Assembly (NCBI GenBank): GCA_010015805.1
Contig: ML978125.1
Location: 186,001 to 250,000 of the forward strand
Length of the DNA stretch: 64,000 nt
Direction of reading: 5' to 3'
DNA from: Rhizodiscina lignyota
Lineage: Eukaryota; Ascomycota; Dothideomycetes; Aulographales; Rhizodiscinaceae
In this document: positions 1 to 10,585 of the stretch, one piece after another
Layout: each line of letters begins with the position of its first letter
How positions within the stretch are numbered: the first letter of the stretch is position 1
Notes under the pieces: generated by a model
The model's input: only the letters and a program-made list of their open reading frames with translations
The model's database searches: none
Told to the model about the DNA's origin: nothing
Translations under genes and position numbers: made by a program

Positions 1-1589
1 CTCGGAACATGATTGAGCGAGCGCTCGAAACACACATTGCTTTGCTGCGGCCATTTCCGCCAACGAATGCTTCTTTTCTGGATGGCCGCTGTGTCACGAC
101 TAGCGCAGTCAGCGCCCAAGGGTCTCCACATCCATTCTGCGATTCATGTCGACCTCGTCGCTGCTGTCGCCGACGAATAAGTGAGTGAGGCGCTCAGGCC
201 AGGAAGGCGTTCAAGCCTGATTAGATTTAACGTCGTCCTGCTTCCCCGGCGCATTACGAGACATGCAGGGCAGGGAGCGTGAGGCGTGCGAGGCTTCACG
301 GAATCTACAAATCGGCACTACTTCAGAGGTACAGTGGGCCCTTGACCTCCGACTAGGCTGCGGGAGGCAGCTGTAGCTGCCGATCACGAGCATGGCCAAT
401 TGGGAAAACGTCGCCGCGAGTGCGCACCTCCGCAAAGCACAGCAGCTCGCTTCTTGCGATGGATGGCAAAGGCGCGTTCAAGGTTCATGTTCACGGCGTG
501 TGGAGAGCAGCAGAGCTCCCCAGCCCGCCGTGTCAGACCCCTGCGGTGCAGAGCAGAGCGCATTCTTAGCAGCGAAATTCCAGGGTTGGGAATTAGGAAT
601 GCCAGTGTCGGGCGCCCCTTTGACGGCGGGACGTTGGCAATTGCAAGCCGTCATTGCTGCTCGTGCGGTAGGCCCGCGGACTGCGTGCGTGCGAGCGATG
701 GGGAGGATGGGGGCGTCAGCGCGTTTGATTTCAATGCCTCCGCCCCTGCCCATCACGGCCGGCGTGAGTGGAGCTCTGGCTAAGGGTTCAGCAGCAGGCG
801 TGGCGCTAGCGCACGCCGGCCTTGGCACGACGTCATGTCTGGCGGCGCGATAGCTGCTCCAGCACGCTTCCCTACGCACTGATGCACAGCACGCACTTCC
901 TGCCTAATACCTTACGTCAATGTCTTATGGCCCTGCCCGCTGCCATATATTCTCCTAACGCCTCCCAAGCGGAGCATGATCTGCCCTTCTAAACCCAAAT
1001 GCTCCACAATTCACTCAAGCCGCCTCCAAGCATTCTGATCATTGCTCCTTCAAACGCTCCATCTCGCGCGTGAGCCAGCAACAGCCTGTTTCCGCCGCGC
1101 GACCGTGTCCTGTCATTTCGAGTGCGCGCCGTTGGCTGCTGCTCGATGATATCGCTCGTCACGGGGTCCTGATCAACTCGAGCTGCTCCATTCGTCAAAG
1201 CTTCGGCGCTGCGTGCCACCGCGTCACTCAATTGTCTGCCGGCCATTGGCCTTCGGCCTTCGTCACCGCCGTCTCCTGCCACTACTTCTGCTACTAGCGA
1301 CCCGACAACTCGGCAACCCGTTGAGCACATCATTACCGTGTTCGGCAACCACCTCCTCGGGACTACCCAGCTCAGGAGATCAAGGAAATCTCACTGCCCT
1401 TACCGTCCTTAAGACTGCTGATCCCGCACATCTGTCAACGTGCGATCGTCTGTCCCCACGTTTTTCTCTCTGCTGGCCGTGAATCTTGGTTCGGGACCAA
1501 CGTTCTGCTACACAAGTCAACAAACACTCCCCCAGCAACAACATCAACAAACACCACACGTCGATTCTTATCTACTCCATCCTTTTATC
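1..1589. other. Gene-free stretch upstream of the C2H2 gene
   Basis: I see no supportable gene. Several 60-150 codon ORFs overlap one another on both strands in GC-rich sequence, with no domain and no splice structure. The last 100 bases before the next gene are CA-rich (CAACAAACACC-type), typical of a fungal 5' leader, so this is probably promoter and leader of the gene at 1590. Confidence 0.5.
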
Positions 1590-2768
1590 ATGTCAATGGC
1601 TGTCGAGAACCGGCAGCAGGGCCAAATGAACGGCCTGCCGTACGACACCATGCGCTACCAACCGCCGCAATTCACGAATCCGTGGGTGGCAGGAACGTCC
1701 GGCCCAGCTCCGAACGTGCTCTATGCCGGCTCTCTCGCGCCGTCGAGCGGGCCGCTAGATTCGCACCACCAATTGCGACCGGCAGCCCTCAATCTTCAGT
1801 ATCCTGGAGGTTCTGCAACGTCCGCTCCGCTTGGAACAGGTAGTGTTATCTCAGACGGGCCATTCGAACAGGCAGACTTACTTGGAGTATCACAAGATGT
1901 CTTGAACACATCAAGATCCTATGGCAGCCAATTCACTGCTTCCCCCTCGCCCAACACATACGCACCAACATCCTCTGCCGCATACCCAATGGATTATGGA
2001 AACCGGACGGCGAATTACGGTTTTGCACAAGATCCCGCCAGGCGCTCTTCTCACCCGTCAGTAAACTCTGCATCCATGCTAGGCATTTCGGAAAGCCCAA
2101 GGCAGCGCCAAAGCTCATTAATTGATTTCGACAGACTATCTGAGCAAGCTCAGCGCAACAGCTTCAGCGAAGCTCTCGAAGCAAGCCGCGGTATGGTCTC
2201 CATGAGTCAGGACATCACGCCTAGAAATATCTACGGTGACGCTGGCAATCGCAACTCGGTTGGCTCATACGGTTTCCCATCGACTCACTCCGCACACTCT
2301 TCAATCTCGTCCGCCAGCACTTATCCATCGTACTACAATGGGTCTGTTGGCGACTCATCCGTTACCGACTACAGCTCCGCCTCAGAATCCGTCGACTTGA
2401 ACTCGCGAACGCTACCTCGACCAACGAATTTGGTTGGCACCAATCTCCCACCAGCACCGCAATCGATGATGAGCCAATTCAGCTCCAAAGTCGCGTCCAG
2501 CTCGCAAAAGAAGCACAAGTGCAAGATCTGTGACAAGCGATTCACCCGCCCAAGCTCTCTTCAGACTCACATGTACAGCCACACTGGCGAGAAGCGTAAG
2601 TTTTCAATCCATGCATTCCTAGGGATCTACTAATCCGGTTTCAAAGCGTTCGCCTGCGAAGTTGAGGGCTGTGGCCGCCATTTCTCCGTCGTTTCAAATC
2701 TGCGACGACACCGCAAGGTGCACAAGAATGACGGTGATCATGACGATCACCCTTCTCCTGATGAGTAG
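1590..2768 (+). CDS. C2H2 zinc-finger transcription factor
   Basis: Two exons, 1590-2595 and 2647-2768, joined across a 51-bp intron (GTAAGT donor, ACTAAT branch, AAG acceptor), give a 375-aa protein. The first 300 or so residues are Ser/Gln/Pro/Tyr-rich and look disordered, as in fungal activators. Two tandem C2H2 fingers sit at the very C-terminus: the first is KCKICDKRFTRPSSLQTHMYSH with a TGEKPF linker, and the second is the CEVEGCGRHFSVVSNLRRHRKVH finger (Cx4C form), which is completed only when the intron is removed. That supports the splice. The chosen start (MSMAVEN) skips 50 upstream in-frame codons that look like leader. It is probably a nuclear DNA-binding regulator. The fingers resemble fungal developmental C2H2 factors, but I cannot assign an orthologue. 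Confidence 0.88.
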
Positions 2769-5203
2769 CGGAACTTCTACTCACGAGACTCTTACTTCTA
2801 CTTCATGTCTCACTCGCATCATCATGGGTGCCCCTTTTTCATGAGATACCAATTCTCATGCTTCAGAATCTGCATGAGAGTCACGAACTTATTGAAGCCG
2901 ACCAGTCGAGGCTTCCACTTTTAATATCCGGTCGCTACTGATACCCTAATTCGCTTTTTCGCGCCACGCGCCCGACTTGTACATCACGAGATCGGTTCCA
3001 GGGAGGTTTGCATTTTGCATTGCGATTGAGCTGGTTTTTCTGATGGCGAAGATACGGGGTTGATCTGGCGGTCCCTTTTTGATATCTCGACCGGCAACTG
3101 TATTACTACTGTACTTGTACGTTTTCACCTGGGTTTTTATTTTCTCTTCTGGCGATTATTCTCGATCTGGTCTATTCGGGATCTGTCGCTGTCGACAAGA
3201 GATGCTTAGAGAGCATGGGACACGACACTGGAGGATTGTACGGCCGCGTTCAGCACGATACACACTGTACGATAGGAGATACTTTGCTACCGACATAGAC
3301 TCGACGAGGCAGTGGACTTTTTGGCAGCTCTATCAAGCGCCATCACGCTCGTTGCAGACTGAATTTCAACAAGCCTATCCAATCGCCTTGTCCCACCATT
3401 AGGAATCGTCTTCGCGCATCACTACTCACCAGCGCGTCATCTCTTCATCGTGTCAAGTCCACGAAACGTCACAACATTGAACTGTCGGCAGCAGGCTGCC
3501 GACGGCTGAAGCTAAATGTAAGCCGATGGCGTCATTGGCGTCACAATGTCTAAGGGACTGCCGATCATCTGCAGGGTAGGAGGATGGGGCGCACCTGTGG
3601 GCGGGCGGGCAGGCGTGGGGCCAAAAAGCGAACGAAAAAGATTGCCCTGAGACAAGCAGGACCTTGTCCAAAAAATCATGGTGGGTGGGTAAGGAAAAAG
3701 CTTGGGCAAAACTTGGACGGCAGGCTGGCTTGGTTGTGATGGAGGTGGCTGCTTGGGCGTTCCGGAGTGGAGGCCATGGCACTTGATAGGAGACGGGGAG
3801 CAAGAAGGAGCTAGGGAGAACTGAGTTAGGGCCGGTGTAACGTTACATCGGCGATTGAAGATGCTGGGATGGTTGTGGAGCGGGTGTCGGTGGTGGAGGC
3901 AGTAGGCAAGAGACGCAGGGCAGGAAAATGGCGTCCGGAGAGGCGTTTCATGTTGTCGAGCAGTGGCCAGTTTGTGGGCTGTGGGCAGGCCTCGCAGTCG
4001 CACTGTGCACTCCTTGGCCGGCGGGCCAGGGTGCTTGCTTGAGCTGCTTTGCTGGTGCTCCTGCAAGCCTTGGAGCTCCCCGCGATTGATTTGAACGAGA
4101 GTAGGACTGCATTGGGGAGAGGCCAGTGGCGAGTGAGTAAGATCGTGACACGCATTTGGCCGACTGCAAAGCGTCCTTGCGGTCATACGAGGAGGCCGCA
4201 TGAAATCCTGCTTTTGCGGTTCAGAATTACGGGTATGCACAGCTGGTGATGGAAGTGGTGGCAAAAAGCTTTCCATAAAGGTGTAGCTCGAAAGCTCTCC
4301 AAGCTGTCAACTTGTCAAGCTTGTCATTTGAAGCCCGACCGGATGCAGGTCGAGAGTCAAGGGCCTCGAGGCACATCCTGCAAGGGTAATCAAGGGCCGA
4401 ACTGCCTGCAGAGTGCAGAAAGGTGCTGCTTGGCTGCTGCTCAACCTGCGCGGTCCCTTTTCGACTATCTCTGAAAAGGAGGAGAGCAATTGGTTTGGTA
4501 ACAGATTTATCGACGCTTCGCGGGGGTTGATGCTTGCTCGAGCACACCCTGTCACTGTCCCTCTCCCGTTCCGCGGCTTGGACCCTGCATATTAGATGGA
4601 GATGTGAGGCGGGCAAGCTCCTCTGCACCTGGCAAGTGGAGTTTCCAACGGTTGTTGTTGGTGGAAATCCACGACAAGACGGAGCTCTTCCGGAGTTGAC
4701 AATAAACATCAAGAGCAGTATTGGAAGGGGCTGGGCAAGATTGCGCATGAAGCGGAGATCTTTGACGCGCTGGGTAGGCGCGTAGGTAACATGTCAGATG
4801 CACCACGTCCTGCCGGAGCATGCATTGTATCTGCTCGTGACAACGTTCGCGAGAAGAGCGGTGGGCAACCACGACATCAGAAGAAGAAGCGCGATTCCTG
4901 CGGACCCCTCGTGGTGAACATGTCAGATCCCCATATTGATCCTGCGCACGCGGCTCTCCCTCTCACTTCCGGCATGAAACGTGTACATCGATTCAGCAAC
5001 AGGGAAGAAGCTTGAGATTGAAAGATGCACTAGCACTTCGTTTCCTGGCGTGCGGCTCAAGCGACAGCTATCACCTCCACATTTATTGGAAGAATGGAGA
5101 CTCTCGAATCGCTGTCGATATCAAGTGGAACCATTGGACATCCACGTCCCTTCCCAAACAACTGGCAAATGGTCGTACCATTGATTGTCGATTAGCGCAA
5201 TTG
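2769..5203. other. Long intergenic stretch, no supported gene
   Basis: About 2.4 kb between the C2H2 gene and the methyltransferase, which converge on it. A 254-codon minus-strand ORF (3512-4276) and several shorter ones are Pro/Ser/His-rich, overlap in all frames and have no motif, so I treat them as chance ORFs in GC-rich DNA. No repeat or RNA gene was recognised. Confidence 0.5.
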
Positions 5204-6230
5204 CTAAGCACTTTTCCTTGCTATTACTCTCAATCGCACGTAGCCCATCCATTGGCTACCATCTTCAGTTCGAGTGATTATTCCATCAAGCAAATCAGCC
5301 ACCCATCTCACGACGTCGTCTTTCTCCTTCTGCGTCTTGAATTTATCCAGAAATGGCGCACACATCAGCTTCAGCCAGCCTTCTAAGCCCCCTTTTCCAT
5401 CTTCTGTCTTTGGGGTTAGCTTCGTAGGTCTGTACTCAGTCTCTAGCTTCTCCACGACCAGTCCGACGTCCTCCAGCGTCTTCCGCATCCATGCCTCGCT
5501 CGGGAAGAACCACGGCGATGCTGCGTGCGCCTCTGCCGTCGGTATGCCGCGAGCTATCAGGCCTGCGACCATAGCCGCATGGATTTCGGCGCAATTGCCG
5601 GCACCGCCCATTTCAAAGACGAGAACTCCGTCGGGTTTCAGCGCCTCCCGAACAGCCTCGAAGACAGACGCTTTTGGCTCTGCATAGCGGAGGATCCAAT
5701 GTAACGCTGCGTTAGAGAACACTTTGTCCCAGCTGCCATTGAGAACATCGGATGGCGCACTCTTCAACAATGCCGCGCAATCTTGAACGCGGTACGTGCA
5801 GTTCGACGATGCCGACTTCTCCTGGGCCGCTTTGATCATGGATTGTGAAGCATCCAGGCCCAGAACCTGCCCAGAAGGCACCATGGCCGCAACCTGAGCT
5901 GTGAGAATACCATCTCCACACCCAATATCCAGGATTCTGTCAGTCGGACGTGGGGCCAGATACTGGACCACCGTGCTCGTCAGTTTTGGGACGAACGATG
6001 CCGCCGACGAGTATGCCTGCGGGAGGGTGTGATCAGCACGGGCATCGAGATGTGACGAGACAGCTCATCTTGCATGAACGCTTTGCAGAATCTTATGAAA
6101 AAAAATGTCCCGACAGCACGGGTATTAAAGTCTGAGCGAAAAGGGGAAAACCGTTGAAATTAACATGGCCCGATTCGGAGTAAAGTACGCACCGCGGAGG
6201 TAAACGCACCGCGGATGACCAGTGGTCCAT
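5204..6230 (-). CDS. SAM-dependent methyltransferase
   Basis: Two exons on the minus strand: a tiny first exon 6210-6230 encoding MDHWSSA, a 193-bp intron (GTGCGT donor, CCCGCAG acceptor), and a long second exon 5204-6016. The product is 277 aa. Class I methyltransferase motifs are clear: motif I ILDIGCGDG near residue 40 binds S-adenosylmethionine, VLGLDAS is the acidic post-I loop, and the FSNAALHWIL and LKPDGVLVFEMGG segments are motifs II/III. The N-terminal W-x-x-A-Y-x-x-x-A-S-F-V-P pattern is typical of fungal trans-aconitate-methyltransferase-like and related small-molecule methyltransferases, and it appears only after splicing, which supports the micro-exon. The substrate is unknown. 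There are no biosynthetic genes beside it, so a cluster role is unsupported. Confidence 0.85.
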
Positions 6231-7090
6231 GCTACGCTATCGTGTCGCCGTTGTGACGAAGGTGTGGGCTACGATGTCTAATAGTAACGTGGTGCAGGAA
6301 GGACGTCAGGCGGAGGGCGGTAGGAGTGGGTGGAGAGACTCGACGGACGGTGTGTAGAGAGAGAATACGGTATCTTTAAGGAGGTGAGGAGTCGAAAAGA
6401 GCGCCGATGGCGGAGTAGTTAGGTGGGTGGCAGCTTGGCAGATCACGGCAAAACTGCGGCGGAGCGATAGCCCCTTCGTACTATCAACCTCGCCTACTGG
6501 GAAGATGTCGTGTAGGATGATGGATCTGAGCAACCGGCGTTCGATGTGAAGGAAAAGTAGGATAAACCCAGCTGGTGGAATACTTGGAAAAAGGTTGCTC
6601 TGATCAGGATGGCCCGGGTGTTGAAGATTAGGATAATCGCGCGTCAATTCCTCTGAACATCGACCAGGATGCCCAAAACGTGTTTGGTGTCACTTGCGAT
6701 TGATTGCGGTTTTGAAAGCTTCAAGGCTGGTTTGATAATGCCATCAAGTTAGGTATTTCGAAGACTTTAGCACTGCCGTCCCTAATTTCGAGATACAGTT
6801 TGCGGATTCGTATGACTTTGAGGTGGATTCGTCGCGCTCGTTCAGAAAGAGTGGATTTACTTCCGAGGGTGAACATAATGGTGTTCGGAGTCGTGGTTCG
6901 ATCTGGTTTTCGTTTTTTTGGTTTCGTTTTCATTTGGTTTTGATTTTGGTTTTGCCATCTGCGTTAGCCTTGAGCATTTGCTTAGTCAAACAGGCTGAAC
7001 ATGAACAGATTGCTTGCAAATGCTCAAGTTGACGGGCGACGCTGCGGGGAAGTGTAGATCGGTCTTTGTCGCCCATTTGAATAGAGTTCC
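6231..7090. other. Intergenic, upstream of methyltransferase
   Basis: No gene recognised. The first part should hold the methyltransferase promoter. The 6700-7030 part becomes T-rich (runs such as GGTTTTCGTTTTTTTGGTTTCG) and marks entry into the accessory, lower-GC island. Confidence 0.4.
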
Positions 7091-7245
7091 TAATACGTCT
7101 GCTCAGGGCGAGGCCCTTTGCTCGTGTCCTAGGCCTCTAGTATGTCTGCTCCAGGCCGAAGCCTTTCACTCATGCCCTGAGGGCTTTTATTGAGGATACT
7201 CTAGCATGCCTGATCCAAGCCGAAGCTTTTCACTCATGCCCTGAG
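7091..7245. repeat. Three imperfect copies of a ~42-bp unit
   Basis: Copies begin near 7091, 7141 and 7204. The second and third share a core GCCGAAGC(C/T)TTTCACTCAT followed by GCCCTGAG, with a preceding TCTGCTCCAG/CCTGATCCAA. The first is more diverged (GGCGAGGCCCTTTGCTCGTG). Differences between copies are mostly C/T or G/A. The last copy runs into the 3' end of the zinc-repeat ORF at 7230. Confidence 0.65.
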
Positions 7246-7751
7246 TTTGCGGGTTGCTTGTGCATCCTGGTTTTGTGGCCTGAAAGCTTCCCGAAACATT
7301 TCTTGCAGTCCTCACAGTAGCCATGGGCCTTCTTCTTTGGCTCACCGCAGTGGGAACAGTTCTCCATGGTGGCCTTGGTGGCCTTGGTGGTATGCTGGTC
7401 TGCTCTGTGGTGTGAAATGTGCCCGAAACATTTCTTGCAGTCCTCGCAGTAGCCATGGTTCTGCTTCTTTGGCTCACCGCAGTGGGAACAGGTCTTAAAG
7501 GTGATATGCTTGCCTCCTTTGTGGCTTGGAAGGTTCCCGAAACATTTCTTGCAGTCCTCGCAGTAGCCGTGTGTCGGAGTCTTCGGGTTACCGCAGTGAG
7601 AACAGTTCTCCAAAGTGGCATGCTTGGTTCTTCTGTGGCGTGGAAGGTCCGAGACATAAGTTTTGCATTGCTCGCAGTAGCCATGGGCCGACTTTAGGTG
7701 AAATGTCTTCTGACAGCCATTACAAGATCGACCCAAGCCAACTTTAAGCAT
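7230..7751 (-). CDS. Four-repeat Cys/His zinc-finger-like protein (or intact C-terminus of a decayed gene)
   Basis: An open frame of 173 aa consisting almost wholly of four repeats of about 38-44 residues. Each has CxxC, then 10-12 residues ending in HGY, then CxxC, nine residues, and H-x4-H. By position: C10/C13/C26/C29/H39/H44; C50/C53/C64/C67/H77/H82; C88/C91/C102/C105/H115/H120; C132/C135/C146/C149/H159/H164. Repeats 2-4 share YCEDCKKCFG. The second CxxC plus the His pair looks like a C2H2 finger whose loop is three residues shorter than the usual x12. The leading CxxC could form a second metal site. Metal, DNA or RNA binding is inferred from ligand spacing only. The ATG used here is internal to a longer, same-frame decayed coding sequence upstream, so the true start is uncertain. 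I do not recognise the family. Confidence 0.6.
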   Translation of the reverse strand: MLKVGLGRSCNGCQKTFHLKSAHGYCEQCKTYVSDLPRHRRTKHATLENCSHCGNPKTPTHGYCEDCKKCFGNLPSHKGGKHITFKTCSHCGEPKKQNHGYCEDCKKCFGHISHHRADQHTTKATKATMENCSHCGEPKKKAHGYCEDCKKCFGKLSGHKTRMHKQPANSGHE

Positions 7752-8640
7752 GCAGGCGGCTAGACGGCAGCACCATCGCTCGAAGGGCGACTTGGGATCT
7801 AATATCCACTTGGCTTGGCCTGGCCTTTGCTCCTAAGTAGCTCCACAGGCGACACATTTACGTCTACTACGTTCGGAAGGACACGCTTGGAGGAACTGAG
7901 ATGTACCGTTTAGGCCGCTCCAAGATATAGCGGGGATATCTGGATTTCTGCAGTATCTTACGAGCCTATATGACTCTAGATTTCTCTAGCGTTTATCTTC
8001 GCCGCCCTTATCCTGATACGCCGAGGTGTGGTCAGAGAGTAACTTCTCTAGGATTAAGATCGACTTCGTAGAGGAATCGCTTAGGAAAACTCTACCAATA
8101 CGAATATGGGGATAGTTATTCTTATTGGTATATGCTTTCGTGTGCGATGATTCCTAAGAAGATTTGCCCTTCTCTCTTCCCTGGACGTAGTCGCAGCACC
8201 GTCTATCTATGCCTTTTTTACTAGTTGCACTGCCGGTATATGTGTCTAGTTTACTATTCGGGTACTCCAGCCAGTCGAAATAAACGACTTTCGCTGTTGT
8301 GAATAGCTATAGACGTCCTTTCCGGTTGTCTGTTCGAGGTATGCGAGACTTCGGTATCGCCAACAATTCTTCTTTCGTCCACAGGCTAGTACCGCCGAGA
8401 ATCTTCTGGTTATATATAGGTATGACCTCAAAGTATGTCTCTAGCAAGCTATCAATCGCGACCTGGGATAAACTAGCTAGCCTCTATATCTAGCGCTCTA
8501 GCATGGGCTCCTCGTAGGGTTTATCTAGTATTTCACAGACTGCCCGTCTTTTCTTTAGGTCCTTCGCAAGCTCGTAATGCCTCTCGAGGGAGAAGCGGAT
8601 CTATTAGCGAAATCTAACGACGTCCGGGTCTAATTATAAG
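7752..8640 (-). pseudogene. Decayed N-terminal part of the zinc-repeat gene, GIY-YIG-like
   Basis: Reading the minus strand in exactly the frame of the zinc-repeat ORF gives almost 300 coherent codons, for example RHYELAKDLKKRRAVCEIL and DTYTGSATSKKGIDRR, interrupted by nine nonsense codons at about 8636, 8606, 8603, 8492, 8486, 8309, 8156, 7988 and 7835. Two are TAA and seven TAG; none is TGA. Each is one CpA-to-TpA change from CAA or CAG (Gln), the classic repeat-induced point mutation (RIP) product. The Y-T-G-S-A...G-x3-R stretch resembles the YIG half of a GIY-YIG nuclease, and a later ILILEKLL helix could carry the Glu; this match is tentative. Nearer the C-terminus, RKCVACGATQ-like sequence (after the reconstruction-free reading) suggests another CxxC site. 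Probably a mobile or multicopy gene inactivated by RIP. Confidence 0.6.
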
Positions 8641-8975
8641 TCAGTCTTCCTATATATTTGGGTATACGATAAACCTCTACACGGGCGTAGTAACAATATA
8701 GTATCCTCGCTCTGGGCAGTTTAAGGGTATGGTGAGTAAAATTCAAGGGTATGGAATGATTAAAGTTTCCTTTGAGACGCAGTAATATACGCAGAAGGGG
8801 AAAATAGATAACTGAATAAGATCCGGAGTGCCTAGTGGGAGGGCCGTAAGGGGTTTCATTCTTGGTCATGAACGAAAAGCTAATGAATGTTCTGTGCAAG
8901 CTGGTGCGTGATTGCGTAGAATAGAAGAATTATATTGATCTGCCCTATGGACAATGGACATTTGCAACAGCTTAC
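8641..8975. other. AT-rich junction between two gene remnants
   Basis: AT-rich sequence lying between the decayed GIY-YIG-like frame and the orphan splice donor of the acidic exon. The decayed frame may start here (one codon run reads toward 8700), but no convincing start codon, exon or element end is visible. Confidence 0.35.
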
Positions 8976-9249
8976 CGTCTTCAGAGATGAACTCCGCTAA
9001 CGCGGGATCATCCTCCTCGTCCGACAACCAGGCATAGTCGCCGTCTTCCGCCTCCGGTTCCTCCTCTTCCTCTGCTTCCGCATCTTCCTCATCTTCCTCA
9101 TCGTCGTCATCGTCGTAGTCGTCGTCGTCACTGAAGAGACCAAGCTCTTCGAGCGTCTGTAGGTCTATCGAGTCTAAGACCTCACTCGCGTCCTCATCTT
9201 TCGTCAATTGGCGCGAAGCCTTCCGTTTCAAGCTGCTCGACTTTGCCAT
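8976..9249 (-). pseudogene. Orphan first exon of an acidic protein
   Basis: A 91-codon minus-strand frame starts MAKSSSLKRKASRQ and becomes extremely acidic (long Asp/Glu runs, residues about 38-85). It ends in GAAGACG followed by a strong GTAAGC donor at 8975. No downstream exon continues it: the sequence on the 3' side is the AT-rich junction and the decayed GIY-YIG-like frame. I infer a 5' gene fragment cut off by insertion or rearrangement. Such N-termini occur in nucleolar and chromatin proteins, but the family is not recognised. It might instead be a small complete gene if the frame simply runs on to the stop at 8866. Confidence 0.4.
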
Positions 9250-9299
9250 TTTGAATAGTAAAAAATCAAAAAATCGAAGAATTCTTTTGCTTGAACGAT

Positions 9300-10157
9300 T
9301 CAACGCTTAGATGACAATGGCACAGAGATTCTACAGAGACAGCCTACCGTACGGACAATCACGATTGACATCTTCTCGCTATCACCTACCTCGCCAGCTG
9401 CTAGACTCATCGTTCGCGTAGGCTGACCAAATGGTACGAGCCATCTACTCATTGCTCGTGCATACATGATACCAGCATGGTCAAAATATCGCCTCATCGC
9501 TTCAAATTGCATGTATTGGAACGAATCTGGGAGGAGCGGCGATAACCGTCAGTCATATCCAATGGCAGTGGGCCGCCCAGACGTTCTTGTAGCATCGTGA
9601 CTTCCTTCCACGAACTCTTGAGGAATCCCGTCCCGTCTGTGAAGACGCTCATAGCTAGTGAAAGAAAAGCGATCGCTGCTCGTGCATTTTCGTACAAACA
9701 CATATCGTGATCCAGGGCCTTCAGATATTCATGGGAAATAGAACATTGAGGTAACCCAAAATGCTGCTGTCGGACACGAGTACTGGATGCAGCGAGTATG
9801 CGCGTAAATATGCTCCTGCCTCTTGCCATAGAGACTAGTGGAATCCAGAGCATCGCCATGGCGCTAGTGTCTCAGCACCAGATGGGTGGGTCTGTTGGTC
9901 TGAAATTGCGGTTGTTCAGAGGGAAGGCACACCCGCACATATCCAGTTATCCACAAACTCCAATGCAGTATAGCAACTGCAGAGTAAGTAGGCATACAAT
10001 CCATGAAGAAGAATTGAATCGCCTCATTCACGAGTATTGCTGTAAATTGCTGTTTCCATATTGTATAGGCTCGGGGGTTTTTCTCGAGGCGGATGGCTCT
10101 CAGCGGTATCTCCACGCAAATGGAAGTCACGAGCGTCCGAGGCAATGATCGATCCAT
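9300..10157 (-). pseudogene. Split ORF remnants of an unidentified protein
   Basis: Three successive minus-strand ORFs in different frames (9864-10157, 9494-9859, 9300-9512) carry protein-like, non-repetitive sequence, for example AIQFFFMDCMPTYSAV, NARAAIAFLSLAMSVF and DHAGIMYARAMSRWLVPFG. A possible intron joins the first pair (GTGCGG donor near 9926, ACTAG acceptor near 9866), but it does not restore a clean frame into the second ORF, and the second-to-third switch would need a 20-bp intron. Frameshifts in a decaying gene explain this best. There is no recognisable domain; a transcription-factor middle region is a guess only. Confidence 0.3.
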
Positions 10158-10585
10158 CTGCGGTAGCCTGGGCTCGGGTAGGCCTACCTAAACTTTAATG
10201 TCAGAATAGCGTAGTATGTAGGTAGATATATGTAGAATCGAGGCCCACGATAGTCTGGTAGTACTCCGTACACGTCGCCACAATGACCTCCTCCTTCACC
10301 ATCAACGGCCGGAATATCAATATTTATATATGTAAAAAATCTCCTTACCATGCTAATCCCGGGATTTCATTCTTATACATGCCCGTCTCATTCTCATCAA
10401 CGGTCCGTCAAATCGTTAAATCATGACCAAGATGTCTTTCAAACATACTGCGTTCTTGAACAGAACAGCTTATTTAGCGTTCATTCTACAATCATTAATA
10501 CAATTGCATTCATGTTTCCGATTTTCAATTCCCGTTCTCCTTTACCTCTATACTCATCTCACTCAGTAACCACAGTAATTCAATC
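10158..10585. other. AT-rich spacer in accessory island
   Basis: AT-rich, with TATA-like runs (TATTTATATATGTAAAAAA). A short minus-strand run near 10200-10310 (MVKEEVIVATCTEYYQTIVG) could be another piece of the split gene remnant next to it. No complete gene is visible. Confidence 0.3.

Noticed and set aside
392-879. Overlapping ORFs of 127-153 codons on both strands
   Set aside because: GC-rich DNA open in several frames at once, no motif, no splice structure.
3512-4276. 254-codon minus-strand ORF
   Set aside because: Pro/Ser/His-rich composition with other long frames overlapping it; no domain, signal or exon partner.
6895-6905. GGTTCGATC resembling a tRNA B box
   Set aside because: No matching A box or cloverleaf pairing around it; no tRNA gene was found elsewhere either.
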